A stretch of 64,000 nt of DNA from the NCBI GenBank assembly GCA_038327195.1, contig JBBQKU010000002.1, positions 123,686 to 187,685 on the forward strand. The letters are read 5' to 3'. The DNA comes from UBA4416 sp038327195 (GTDB taxonomy: Bacteria > Bacteroidota > Bacteroidia > B-17B0 > Aurantibacillaceae). Below, one piece after another: positions 51,356 to 60,181 of the stretch. The position numbers were made by a program, and so were the translations under genes. A model generated the notes under the pieces. That model was not told the origin of the DNA, did not search any database, and saw nothing but the letters and a program-made list of their open reading frames with translations. Numbering within the stretch: position 1 is the first letter of the stretch; each line of letters begins with the position of its first letter.

Positions 51356-54300
51356 ATGAAATTGCTAGGCAAAATTACAAGAATATTACTGAAAACACTA
51401 TTGTATTCAGTAATACTTTTATTGCTTTTAACTGGTGTTTTTTATTTCATTGGTCAAACAGAAACGTTCCAAACTTGGGCTGCACAAAAGGCAACTAATT
51501 ATTTAAGTAAAGAATTAGGTACAAAAGTAGAAGTTGGAAGATTGAAAATTTCATTTATAAAAAATGTGATTTTAGAAGATGTTTTTGTTGGAGATAAGCA
51601 TAATGATACCCTACTTTCAGGAAAAAGTATTTTAGTAAATGTAAGTGGATTCGATTATAAATTACACCATTTAAATATAGATGAGGCTGAGTTAAAAGAT
51701 ATAAAAATTAAATTACTAAAATATAAAAACGAAACCGATTTTAATTTTCAGTTTTTAGCAGATTACTTTTCTTCGAAAGATACCACTAAGCCCGATTCAT
51801 TAGCACCTTGGAAAATTAAATACGGAGCCTTAACTCTTAATAATGTTGATTTCACATATCATTTACTGCGTGATACGTTTAAAGTTTCACAAAATATGAA
51901 TTATAACAATCTTCATATTTCGAATGTTTATGGTAGGTTAAGCGAAATTGATTTCAGAAACGATACTATTTTTTCTCAAATCACAAATTTAAGAGCTAAA
52001 GAACAATGTGGAATTTCATTGCAAAATTTAACTACTAAGGCAAGTATTTCATCAAATCATTTACAATGCGATAGTTTGTATTTAAAAACTGAGAATAGTT
52101 TAGTTAAAGGAAGTTTATCTTTTAAGTATGACACATGGAGTGATTATCAAGATTTCATAAATAAAGTTTATATGAAAGGTAGTTTGAAAGACAGCACTTT
52201 ATTAAACATGAAAGATGTGACTTATTTTGCTGAAGCTATAAACGGCTTTGAAGAAATATTTTTAATAAAGGGAAAAGTAAGAGGCTTTGTTAATGACTTA
52301 AATGGTTCGGGTTTAGAAGTTAGTTATGGTAAAAACACTCAATTTAAAGGTGATTTTTCAATAAGTGGTTTGCCTGATATTAATCAATCTTATATACATT
52401 TTGATGCAAAAAAACTTTCAACTACAAAAGAAGATATTGAACATTTTCCTATTCCTCCTTTTAATCATCCAACATTTTTAAAATTACCAAAAGAGCTTGC
52501 AAAGCTCGGCGTTATAAATTATAAAGGAAAATTTGATGGTATCATAAATAATTTTGCAACCTATGGAACGTTTAAAACAGATATCGGAAGTTTAAAAACT
52601 GATATGCAAGTTAGGGATAATCCTAAAACAAAATTAGTTGAATATTCGGGTTCGTTAAGTACAACAAATTTTAATGTTGCTAAACTTTTTCCTATAAATG
52701 GAATAATTGGCCCAGTTTCCTTATCTGCTAAAGTTAAAGGAAAGGGGATAACGCTTAATGATCTTGATTTAGTTGTAGATGGTAACGTTCAGTCGATTAC
52801 ATATAATCAATATCAATATCAAAATCTAAAAATTGATGGAGAATTCAAAAAGAAAATATTTAAAGGTGATATAATCAGTAAAGATCCAAATGCAGATTTT
52901 GATTTTATTGGTTCAATTGATTTAAATAATAAAGTTCCGAAAATGGATTTTATTTCAACCATTAATAATTTTGATTTAGATAAAACTCATTTTTCAAATT
53001 CGAAAATGGATGGTAAATTGTCATCACAAATACTTATAAATTTAAATGGTGATAATATAGATAATTTATCAGGTCTTATAAATTTTGATAATACAATTTA
53101 TACAAACAGTCTTAAACAGTATAAATTAAGCACGTTTAATTTAGAGCTAGACCAAGCAAATGATTCGAAGAATATTAAGTTAAGTTCAAACATTTTTAAT
53201 TTACAATTAGAAGGAAAGTACAAAATTAGTACCTTATCCAGTGCGTTTAAGCAATATTTAAATACGTATTTCCCTACTTTTTTTAAATCCTATACAAGAT
53301 ACATCTACAGTGATCGAGCTGATTTAACTGTGAAAATAAAAAATTTCAAAATTATACAAGAATTGTTTTTGAAAGATTTGTCAATTAGTCCAAATACACT
53401 TATTGAAGGCTCATTTGATGCTGGAATTAATTATTTGTATTTAAAAACAAATAATGATTCAATAAAGTATGCTGGTATTAAATTTAACAAAAATCACATA
53501 GCTATTAACTCTCTGCCTAATGGCATAAGTTTAAAATATACTTCAAATGCAATTGCCTTAAATGATAGTTTATCTTTTAAAAACACTATTGTTAATTTGG
53601 TTACAAATGATAAAAAAACAAGTTTTGATTTAGGTTGGAATAATTTAACATCACCACTTTATTCAGGTGATTTAAATGGTAGTGTATTATTTGGCGCTAC
53701 AAATGCAGAACTTATGATTAACCAAGCAAAAATTTCAGTGGCTGATAGTATTTGGCAAATAGTTAAACCAAATCCAATTTCTATTGATTCTAGTTTTATG
53801 GTTACGATAAGCCCTATTACGTTTTATAATAACAATCAATTAATTACACTTGAAGGGATATTGTCAAAAAACAGTTCTGATAAATGTGATTTAGTAATTC
53901 AAAATTTAAAATTATCACAGTTTAATCCGCTCCTTTTAAAATCAAAAGTTGCTATTGATGGATCTGTTTCTGGAGATATTAGTATTTATGGAGCATTTGG
54001 AAAAACTGTTATTAGTAGCGATATTAATTTCACAGATTTAAAATTGAATAATAGGTTAATTGGAAGTGGCGATATTTTAAGTGATTACAATCCTGAAAAA
54101 GATTATGTCTTCATAAAAGGCTATTCAGCTTTTGCGAAAGATTTTGATGGAAATCTCATGAAGAATTTAGACTTTGAAGGATATTATTATACTAAAAAAG
54201 AAGATGATAATTTAGATATTACATTTAAAGCAGAACCTTTTGACTTGTCTTTATTGCAGCCTTATCTAACTGGTATTTTAACTGTGAAGGTTGGTTTTTT

Positions 54301-55810
54301 TAATGGTTCAGGAAAAATTACTGGCACACCTAGTAAACCTCTCATTAATGCCAAATTAAAAATAATGAAATGCGTTATGCTCATTGATTATTTAAATGTG
54401 CAATACACAGTAAGTGGAGATGTAAACATTATGCCTACCCAATTAAATTTTGATAACCTTGAAATTAGAGACAAAACAGGTAATGTAGGAAGTTTAGATG
54501 GGAACATTTTTCATGATAATTTTAAGAATATGCGAATTGATTTTGACGTTAATACCAAAAAATTAATGTTATTAAACACAACAGCTGCAAATAATTCTAG
54601 CTTTTATGGAACGGCATACGCATCAGGAAATGCTGGTATATATGGATTTACAGACGATATTAAAATTGAGATTAACATGAAAACAAATGGCGGAACTCGA
54701 TTTTATATTCCATTAGATGGCCCATCAGAAGCTGGGAATAATGAATTTATTCAGTTTGTTACTAAAGATACTATTAAAAAAAATATTCTAGTTTCTAAAT
54801 CAAATTTATCTCTTGATTTTAATTTAGAGGCTACTTCTGATGCTGAAATTCAATTAATATTTGATGAAAAATCAGGTGATGTTATTAAGGCAAGAGGTGA
54901 TGGAAATTTAAACATGAAAATTAATTCGAAGGGAAAATTTGATATGTTTGGCGATTACGTTTTATCTACTGGTGATTATTTATTTACATTAGAGAATTTT
55001 GTAACCAAAAAATTTGAAATTGAAAAAGGGAGTTCCATAAAATGGAGTGGAAACGTGTATAAAGCAAATATTGATATCACAGCTAATTATAAACAGCGTG
55101 CTTCAATCAAACCATTATTTCCTAATGATTCATCAAGTAATTATAACAAACGATATCCTGTTGATTGTAAGTTATACATGAAGGATAAACTAACATCACC
55201 CGATATTACTTTTGGTATTGATTTACCAACCATCGATGAAAGTACGCGTTCACTTATTAAAAACTTATTGGCAGATCCAAATGAATTAAACCGACAAGTG
55301 TTTTCATTATTATTATTGAGAAGTTTTGTAACTCCAGTTTCAGTTACAGGTAGTTCGGGAGTGAGTGCAGGTGGTGCTGTTGCAGCAACTGGTTCAGAAA
55401 TGTTAAGTAATAAAATTAGCAGTTGGTTAAATGGAGTTACTAAAGATATTGATATTGGAGTAAATTACAGACCTGGAAATTCGTTAAGTAGTGATGAATT
55501 AGATTTGGCATTATCTAAACAATTATTTAATAATCGGTTGGTTATAGACGGCAATTTTGGTGTTACAAATAGTGCAACAAATACCAAAACAACAAACAAT
55601 AGTAATTTAATTGGTGATGTAACTGTTGAATTAAAATTGACTGAATCAGGGAAATATAGAGTAAAAGGATTTAATAGAAGCAATGATAACACACAAGTAT
55701 TAAACAGTGGCGGCCCTTTTACTCAAGGTGTAGGTATATTTTACCGTGAAGAATTTGAAAGTCTTAGTGAGCTTTATAGAAGGTATTTAGCTAAATTGAA
55801 AAAGAAATAG
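51356..55810 (+). CDS. tamB: TamB-like translocation and assembly protein
   Basis: 1484 residues from ATG 51356 (a TTG directly before it is also open). One N-terminal membrane anchor (LLYSVILLLLLTGVFYFIG), then a very long run of beta strands (AsmA/DUF490 type), and the conserved TamB C-terminus with NSKGKFDMFGDYVLSTGDYLF, LNGVTKDIDIGVNYRPG, LFNNRLVIDGNFGV and VELKLTESGKYRVKGFNR. TamB bridges inner and outer membrane and helps move lipid or assemble outer-membrane proteins. Divergent from tsaD. Confidence 0.92.
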   Translation: MKLLGKITRILLKTLLYSVILLLLLTGVFYFIGQTETFQTWAAQKATNYLSKELGTKVEVGRLKISFIKNVILEDVFVGDKHNDTLLSGKSILVNVSGFDYKLHHLNIDEAELKDIKIKLLKYKNETDFNFQFLADYFSSKDTTKPDSLAPWKIKYGALTLNNVDFTYHLLRDTFKVSQNMNYNNLHISNVYGRLSEIDFRNDTIFSQITNLRAKEQCGISLQNLTTKASISSNHLQCDSLYLKTENSLVKGSLSFKYDTWSDYQDFINKVYMKGSLKDSTLLNMKDVTYFAEAINGFEEIFLIKGKVRGFVNDLNGSGLEVSYGKNTQFKGDFSISGLPDINQSYIHFDAKKLSTTKEDIEHFPIPPFNHPTFLKLPKELAKLGVINYKGKFDGIINNFATYGTFKTDIGSLKTDMQVRDNPKTKLVEYSGSLSTTNFNVAKLFPINGIIGPVSLSAKVKGKGITLNDLDLVVDGNVQSITYNQYQYQNLKIDGEFKKKIFKGDIISKDPNADFDFIGSIDLNNKVPKMDFISTINNFDLDKTHFSNSKMDGKLSSQILINLNGDNIDNLSGLINFDNTIYTNSLKQYKLSTFNLELDQANDSKNIKLSSNIFNLQLEGKYKISTLSSAFKQYLNTYFPTFFKSYTRYIYSDRADLTVKIKNFKIIQELFLKDLSISPNTLIEGSFDAGINYLYLKTNNDSIKYAGIKFNKNHIAINSLPNGISLKYTSNAIALNDSLSFKNTIVNLVTNDKKTSFDLGWNNLTSPLYSGDLNGSVLFGATNAELMINQAKISVADSIWQIVKPNPISIDSSFMVTISPITFYNNNQLITLEGILSKNSSDKCDLVIQNLKLSQFNPLLLKSKVAIDGSVSGDISIYGAFGKTVISSDINFTDLKLNNRLIGSGDILSDYNPEKDYVFIKGYSAFAKDFDGNLMKNLDFEGYYYTKKEDDNLDITFKAEPFDLSLLQPYLTGILTVKVGFFNGSGKITGTPSKPLINAKLKIMKCVMLIDYLNVQYTVSGDVNIMPTQLNFDNLEIRDKTGNVGSLDGNIFHDNFKNMRIDFDVNTKKLMLLNTTAANNSSFYGTAYASGNAGIYGFTDDIKIEINMKTNGGTRFYIPLDGPSEAGNNEFIQFVTKDTIKKNILVSKSNLSLDFNLEATSDAEIQLIFDEKSGDVIKARGDGNLNMKINSKGKFDMFGDYVLSTGDYLFTLENFVTKKFEIEKGSSIKWSGNVYKANIDITANYKQRASIKPLFPNDSSSNYNKRYPVDCKLYMKDKLTSPDITFGIDLPTIDESTRSLIKNLLADPNELNRQVFSLLLLRSFVTPVSVTGSSGVSAGGAVAATGSEMLSNKISSWLNGVTKDIDIGVNYRPGNSLSSDELDLALSKQLFNNRLVIDGNFGVTNSATNTKTTNNSNLIGDVTVELKLTESGKYRVKGFNRSNDNTQVLNSGGPFTQGVGIFYREEFESLSELYRRYLAKLKKK

Positions 55811-56100
55811 TTCTCTGTAAATTATTTTTATTTTTTGGTCGTACATCATTTACTGTTGAAATATATTTCGATTGGAAGTTTAAAATGTTGACTAACGAAA
55901 TATAATTTTATTTGCCCTAACATTTATAAAATTTATTTTATGCTATAAGTAAAATTTGAATTGACATAAATGCAAAAGTTTGATTTACGTATTAATTAGA
56001 ACAATTTATGTGAAATATATCAGTAATTTATAAAATAAGGTTGCGTTGTATTTTTTCTCCCAATTACGCAGATCCGATGTTAGTATCTCGTTTTTTCAAA
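55811..56100. other. gene-free spacer at the left border of the accessory region
   Basis: 290 bp of AT-rich sequence after tamB. I see no reading frame, tRNA, hairpin or repeat that I can support. Confidence 0.6.
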
Positions 56101-56553
56101 TCATTTAACACTATGTTCATATTGCTTTTCAAGAGGTAATTCACTTTCTAAGTCGGATATAAGTTTATTTTTATTAGCGAAATAAAAGTCGGGTATTTTT
56201 TTTGTCCATCGTGATGGATCGTACTTATAATCACAAATAAATAGCGCAGGACTTAAATAAAATTTGTCTAACAAGTTGCCGCTAATTGTGCGCGAAATCG
56301 AATCAGAATACCATTCAAAGGATTCTGTAACGTGATATGCTTTTATATATGTTTGAGTGCGAAAGAATTCATAATGTATTGAAGTAAATTTTAAAAATGT
56401 TGAATTATTAAAAAATCGACAGCAAGAAAACGATTTGCAGCTACAAGAAAATCTTTCACAGTAGTAAGAAAACCTTTTGCAGTTACGAGAAAACAAAAAG
56501 TTGTTTGAAGAAAACAATTTATTGGTTGAATAAGAGGTTTTGTTTACTGACAA
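56101..56553 (-). CDS. doubtful 150-codon frame
   Basis: The last 85 codons (from about FFRTQTYIKAYHVTES to LPLEKQYEHSVK) look protein-like, with Trp and charged residues. The first 50 run over the 21-bp periodic tract in the strand where it makes Cys/Ser/Phe-rich nonsense (CKRFSYYCERFSCSCKSFSC). No family is recognised. It may be a gene fragment whose true start is lost. Low confidence. Confidence 0.25.
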   Translation of the reverse strand: MSVNKTSYSTNKLFSSNNFLFSRNCKRFSYYCERFSCSCKSFSCCRFFNNSTFLKFTSIHYEFFRTQTYIKAYHVTESFEWYSDSISRTISGNLLDKFYLSPALFICDYKYDPSRWTKKIPDFYFANKNKLISDLESELPLEKQYEHSVK

Positions 56554-56752
56554 ATGTTCCGCATTGTTAAAGGTTTTAACAAACTTGAACGGATTTGACT
56601 AAACACAGGTCGACAAAAACGAAATGTTGGTTGAACAAAACAAAATTTTGATTGAAGTTCAGGGTGTATCCATAAAACTGTGTAAACAGTTTAATATTAT
56701 TTCGTTCGATAAATTACTAGATGAGGAAATTAGAGACTTTGTAACAATTTAG
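56375..56752 (+). pseudogene. remnant of a coiled-coil gene over the 21-bp tract
   Basis: In one plus-strand frame this stretch reads as heptads of the type ENxLLxE (ENDLQLQ, ENLLQLR, ENKKLFE, ENNLLVE, KNEMLVE, QNKILIE) and ends in a more ordinary tail, KLCKQFNIISFDKLLDEEIR, before TAG 56750. Stop codons interrupt it at 56462, 56465, 56531 and 56600. The last part alone, ATG 56624 to 56752, encodes 42 residues and could still be expressed just upstream of the methyltransferase promoter. Confidence 0.4.
56426..56656. repeat. degenerate 21-bp periodic tract
   Basis: Units begin GAAAAC or a close variant at 56426, 56447, 56468, 56489, 56510, 56615 and 56636, all exact multiples of 21 apart. The units between 56531 and 56614 are more diverged. 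Each unit has an A-tract followed by a T-rich half, so A-tracts are phased at two helical turns, as in bent DNA. Confidence 0.65.
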
Positions 56753-56760
56753 TTAAAACA

Positions 56761-56791
56761 TTTGCATAATTCGATTTTGTCCGTAAATTTG
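56761..56791 (+). promoter_or_regulatory. promoter of the methyltransferase operon
   Basis: TTTG (56761-56764), 19-base spacer, TAAATTTG (56784-56791): a full match to the Bacteroidota -33/-7 consensus at standard spacing. Transcription should start near 56797, giving a leader of about 20 bases. Confidence 0.7.
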
Positions 56792-56815
56792 TCCGTATCC
56801 GTAAAAACGTCCGTA
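56780..56815 (+). promoter_or_regulatory. four TCCGTA repeats on the promoter, probable operator
   Basis: Direct copies at 56780, 56792, 56798 and 56810 (steps 12, 6, 12). The first overlaps the -7 box, the others cover the predicted start of transcription and the leader, ending 2 bases before the ATG. The likely ligand is the Arm-type DNA-binding domain of the protein encoded directly downstream (inference). Confidence 0.6.
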
Positions 56816-56817
56816 AT

Positions 56818-59043
56818 ATGATAAATGTAAAATTTTACCTTGATAAAGCCGATAAAAGCAAAAGGTTTCCAATACACCTTGTAATAAGACAAAAAGATGT
56901 CCAAGTTAAAGTTGCAACTGGAGAAAAGATTTTGAAAAAAGATTGGGATGGAAAAAATCAAGTAGTTAAGGAATCAGAATACCGATATAAGTCAATAAAT
57001 AAGTTCTTGTCTTTTTTGAAACAAGAGGTTGAAAAATATTTTGATAGTTTACCACATTCAAACTTTACAGATAAAAAGGTTAAAGATAAAATTTTGGCTT
57101 TAGTTAATAGTCGTAAAGAAAATACGGATATAAAAATCGTATGTGAAGACTCTGCTGAATATGCAGGTAAAGAAAAGGTGAAATTTCTTGATTTATTTGC
57201 AGGTGCTGGTGGTTTTAGCGAGGGATTTTTACAGGCAGAATACGGGAATAGATACTATGATTTCCTTTTAGGTAGTGATATAAATGAAAATTGCGAACTA
57301 ACTCATTTGGCTAGATATAATTATCAATTAGGATTAGATGCTGAGTTTTTATGTCAAGATATAACTGAACCAGATTTTTTAGACAACCTCTTAAAAAAAC
57401 TTAAGGGAGAGCAAGTTGATGTGGTTTGTGGTGGACCACCTTGTCAAAGTTTTAGTTTAGCAGGCAAAAGAAAAAAATTTGATAAAAAGGATGATTTGTT
57501 TGCCCATTATCTTTCAGTAATCAGAAAATTACGTCCAAAGTATTTTGTAATGGAAAACGTTAAAGGAATTCTAACAAAAGAAGGCGGGAAAATAAAAGAG
57601 ATGATTCTTCAAGAGATTAAATCAATAGTTGATTTAAAAGAATTTAATCAACTTCTTATGTTTTTGGCAAGATTAAGAAAAAATGAAAAAGAAAAACTAT
57701 TTACTTTAGATTGTTACAACTTACGCTTACAATTTGAAAGTGCAAATGAAAAAGAGCTTGAACGATTAAAAGAAAGCTACATACAAAATATAGAGAATAA
57801 ATTTAGAATATTAACTCCTAAAATAGCTGATTATAAAACAAGTAAAACAGACATAAATATTAATACGATTCGTCACGGATTTAATTTGCTAAAAAGAAGT
57901 AAGGAATTAGCATATGTTAGAAGAAAAGTTATTTTAGAGAAAGCGCATAGTGATTTAGATAATGACTTTTTTGCTGAAAAATTTGATGACTTTTTAACTT
58001 CAATTGAAGCAAGTTCAATTATTGAACAGGTTAGTGAGGCATTTAAAAATTTAAAGCCTTCAAAAGCATATCAGAATGAGATATTAGAAATAATTTCTGC
58101 TTTAGAGATTTGTAATTATTCATTCGAGGAATGTATTCAGGGTTTAAAACCATTTGTAGTTCATGCTAAAGCTGAAAGTGAATTTGAAGAAATTTTAGCA
58201 CTTATTAGATTGTACAATATTGATCAACCTTTTGTAGCTCTTGCTTCAAATTATGGTGTTCCTCAAAACAGAGAAAGAGTTTTATTCATAGGTTGTAGAA
58301 AGGATCAAAAGTTAGTTAAAACTGTACCTCCAACTGTTTCTGAGAAAGAAAAAGTTACTGTGTTTGAAGCTTTGTTTGATTTAGACTTTATAGGAAATGA
58401 TGAGGAAAAATTTGATTATGAAAAAATTGATTTAAAAGCCAGATATAATGGCTCTACTGAAAAAATGAAATCATTAATCAAAAAGAGATCAATTGATGGT
58501 GCGCCAGATGATAAAAAAGGATTGACTTATGCTGAATGGTCAAAAAAGGGCAGATTAAATGGACGATTTATTAATGCTAAGAACCCTTTTTATGTAAAGA
58601 ATGCAGATGAACTTGAAAATGCTCTAACACATATTGTCGCACCGTTGCACAATCATAAAACTAGCAAGCAAAATGATGATGTAATAAAAAGGCTTGATGT
58701 CATTTTAAATACTGGTGACTATGATTTGGCGAAAAAAGAATTAAAAAGAATTGGATTGGATTCTGAAAAGAGAAATTATAACGTTCTAAAGCCAAATTCT
58801 CAAAGTTCTACTATAATGACGATTGCTGATGATTATATCCATTATTCAAATCCAAGAGCATTAACAGTTCGAGAAATGGCAAGGTTGCAATCATTTGATG
58901 ATTCGTTTGTTTTTCAAGGTAAACGTTCAACTGGTGGAAATAAACGTAAATTTGAAGTGCCTCAATTTACATTAGTAGGTAATGCAGTCCCTCCGCTTAT
59001 GGCTAGGGCTGTTGCATTAGAAATATTAAAAAATATTAAATAA
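56818..59043 (+). CDS. C5-cytosine DNA methyltransferase with N-terminal recombinase Arm domain
   Basis: 741 residues. Residues 1-100 (VKFYLDKADKSKRFPIHLVI, then VATGEKILKKDWDGKNQVVK and a helix) have the pattern of the Arm DNA-binding domain at the front of Bacteroidota tyrosine recombinases. The methyltransferase follows: motif I DLFAGAGGF (125-133), motif IV GGPPCQSF with catalytic C209, motif VI ENV (246-248), motif VIII QNRER (482-486), motif IX TVREMARLQSF (about 683) and motif X GNAVPPLMARA (about 721). Between VI and VIII lies a helical insertion of roughly 180 residues beyond the usual spacing. It protects host DNA from the MvaI/BcnI-type enzyme of the same operon; the target may be CCWGG- or CCSGG-like (inference). 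No recombinase catalytic domain is present. Confidence 0.9.
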   Translation: MINVKFYLDKADKSKRFPIHLVIRQKDVQVKVATGEKILKKDWDGKNQVVKESEYRYKSINKFLSFLKQEVEKYFDSLPHSNFTDKKVKDKILALVNSRKENTDIKIVCEDSAEYAGKEKVKFLDLFAGAGGFSEGFLQAEYGNRYYDFLLGSDINENCELTHLARYNYQLGLDAEFLCQDITEPDFLDNLLKKLKGEQVDVVCGGPPCQSFSLAGKRKKFDKKDDLFAHYLSVIRKLRPKYFVMENVKGILTKEGGKIKEMILQEIKSIVDLKEFNQLLMFLARLRKNEKEKLFTLDCYNLRLQFESANEKELERLKESYIQNIENKFRILTPKIADYKTSKTDININTIRHGFNLLKRSKELAYVRRKVILEKAHSDLDNDFFAEKFDDFLTSIEASSIIEQVSEAFKNLKPSKAYQNEILEIISALEICNYSFEECIQGLKPFVVHAKAESEFEEILALIRLYNIDQPFVALASNYGVPQNRERVLFIGCRKDQKLVKTVPPTVSEKEKVTVFEALFDLDFIGNDEEKFDYEKIDLKARYNGSTEKMKSLIKKRSIDGAPDDKKGLTYAEWSKKGRLNGRFINAKNPFYVKNADELENALTHIVAPLHNHKTSKQNDDVIKRLDVILNTGDYDLAKKELKRIGLDSEKRNYNVLKPNSQSSTIMTIADDYIHYSNPRALTVREMARLQSFDDSFVFQGKRSTGGNKRKFEVPQFTLVGNAVPPLMARAVALEILKNIK

Positions 59044-59049
59044 AATTAT

Positions 59050-60180
59050 ATGAGCTTAAAAATTATTGGAAAAACAAAAGATTACAGAACAAATACAAAT
59101 GTCTTGTATGCGGAAATTTTAGCTAAAGATTATATAAGTCTAGTTGGAAAAGAGTTTGATAAATTTGAAATTCAAAGAAAAAGAGTTGACCCAAAAAAAT
59201 ATACAAGACTAAAAGAAGATTTTAAAAAAGGAGCATTATTGCCAGGAATAACTTTGGCAGTTGAATTCTCAAGAGTTGACGAGTATATAAAACTGATAGA
59301 ACAAGACAATTTTGAGGATATTCAAAAACTATTAACTGATAAAGAGATTATATATATTCTTGATGGACTTCAAAGAACTTATATTATTAATGATTTTGAA
59401 GCAGAAGGAAATATATTTAACGAAAACCAAAAATTACTACTTGAAATTTGGTTTGAAAAAAACATTAATCACCTTATTTATAGATTAATTGTATTGAATT
59501 CTGGGCAAAAACCAATGTCAATGAGACATCAAGTGGAACTTTTATTCATGACGTTAAAAAATAATCTAAGTAAAGATATTGTAGGATTGGAGTTATACTT
59601 AGAAAAAGAAGGGGCTATTAGAAGTAGAGCAAAAAAAATAGCTTTTGATAGAGTTGTTAATGCCTACTATAGTTTTTTAACAAAAAGTCCTGAGACAGAT
59701 AGAGATAATTTAGTCGTAAAAAAAATGAATGAAGATGATATTTTATCTTCTACTGAAACAGAATTAAATGATAATTATAATAATTTTAAAAAGTACTTAG
59801 CTGTATATTGTGATATTGACGAAGAGATATACAGGATATATCAATCACATTTAGACTTGTCTACATTTAAAAATTGGTTAAATGATGAAAATACAATAAG
59901 ATCTTTTTTTGCAGCTGTATCAAAGTTTAATATTGACGCAAAAAGAGAAGAAAGATTAGATAATGCTTTAAGTAAATTATTGTCGGACTTAAAAGCATCT
60001 CCAATCAACAATGATATATTGAATTTCGAAGAATTTAAGCTAATAAAATCTGGCATTGATTCTAAAAAGAGTAATGTAGGTGTAGCTTTAAGAAAAACAA
60101 TTATGGATGGTTTTAGAGAGTATTTTATGAATGAGGGAGGTGAATCATTTATAGAATGTTTAAAAGCAAGCGCATCATAA
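59050..60180 (+). CDS. DGQHR/ParB-like domain protein of the restriction operon
   Basis: 376 residues. The motif ILDGLQRTYI (D105-G106-L107-Q108-R109) and the later IVLNSGQKPMSMRHQVELLF match the DGQHR group, a ParB/Srx-like fold seen in DndB and related DNA-modification proteins. In the Dnd system DndB regulates transcription; other members are NTP-dependent DNA-binding proteins. It begins 6 bp after the methyltransferase stop, and the next gene starts 1 bp after its own stop, so it is part of the system. Its exact job is unknown. Confidence 0.75.
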   Translation: MSLKIIGKTKDYRTNTNVLYAEILAKDYISLVGKEFDKFEIQRKRVDPKKYTRLKEDFKKGALLPGITLAVEFSRVDEYIKLIEQDNFEDIQKLLTDKEIIYILDGLQRTYIINDFEAEGNIFNENQKLLLEIWFEKNINHLIYRLIVLNSGQKPMSMRHQVELLFMTLKNNLSKDIVGLELYLEKEGAIRSRAKKIAFDRVVNAYYSFLTKSPETDRDNLVVKKMNEDDILSSTETELNDNYNNFKKYLAVYCDIDEEIYRIYQSHLDLSTFKNWLNDENTIRSFFAAVSKFNIDAKREERLDNALSKLLSDLKASPINNDILNFEEFKLIKSGIDSKKSNVGVALRKTIMDGFREYFMNEGGESFIECLKASAS

Positions 60181-60181
60181 T

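Noticed and set aside
55811..56100. tRNA or attachment site at the left border of the accessory region
   Set aside because: No cloverleaf and no direct repeat matching the right side could be found by eye.
56426..56656. CRISPR array
   Set aside because: The 21-bp units are directly adjacent, diverged and without spacers; no cas genes are present.
56749..56961. 70-codon minus-strand frame over the promoter and start of the methyltransferase
   Set aside because: Antisense to the Arm-like domain and to the TCCGTA repeats; hydrophobic and aromatic composition is typical of a shadow.
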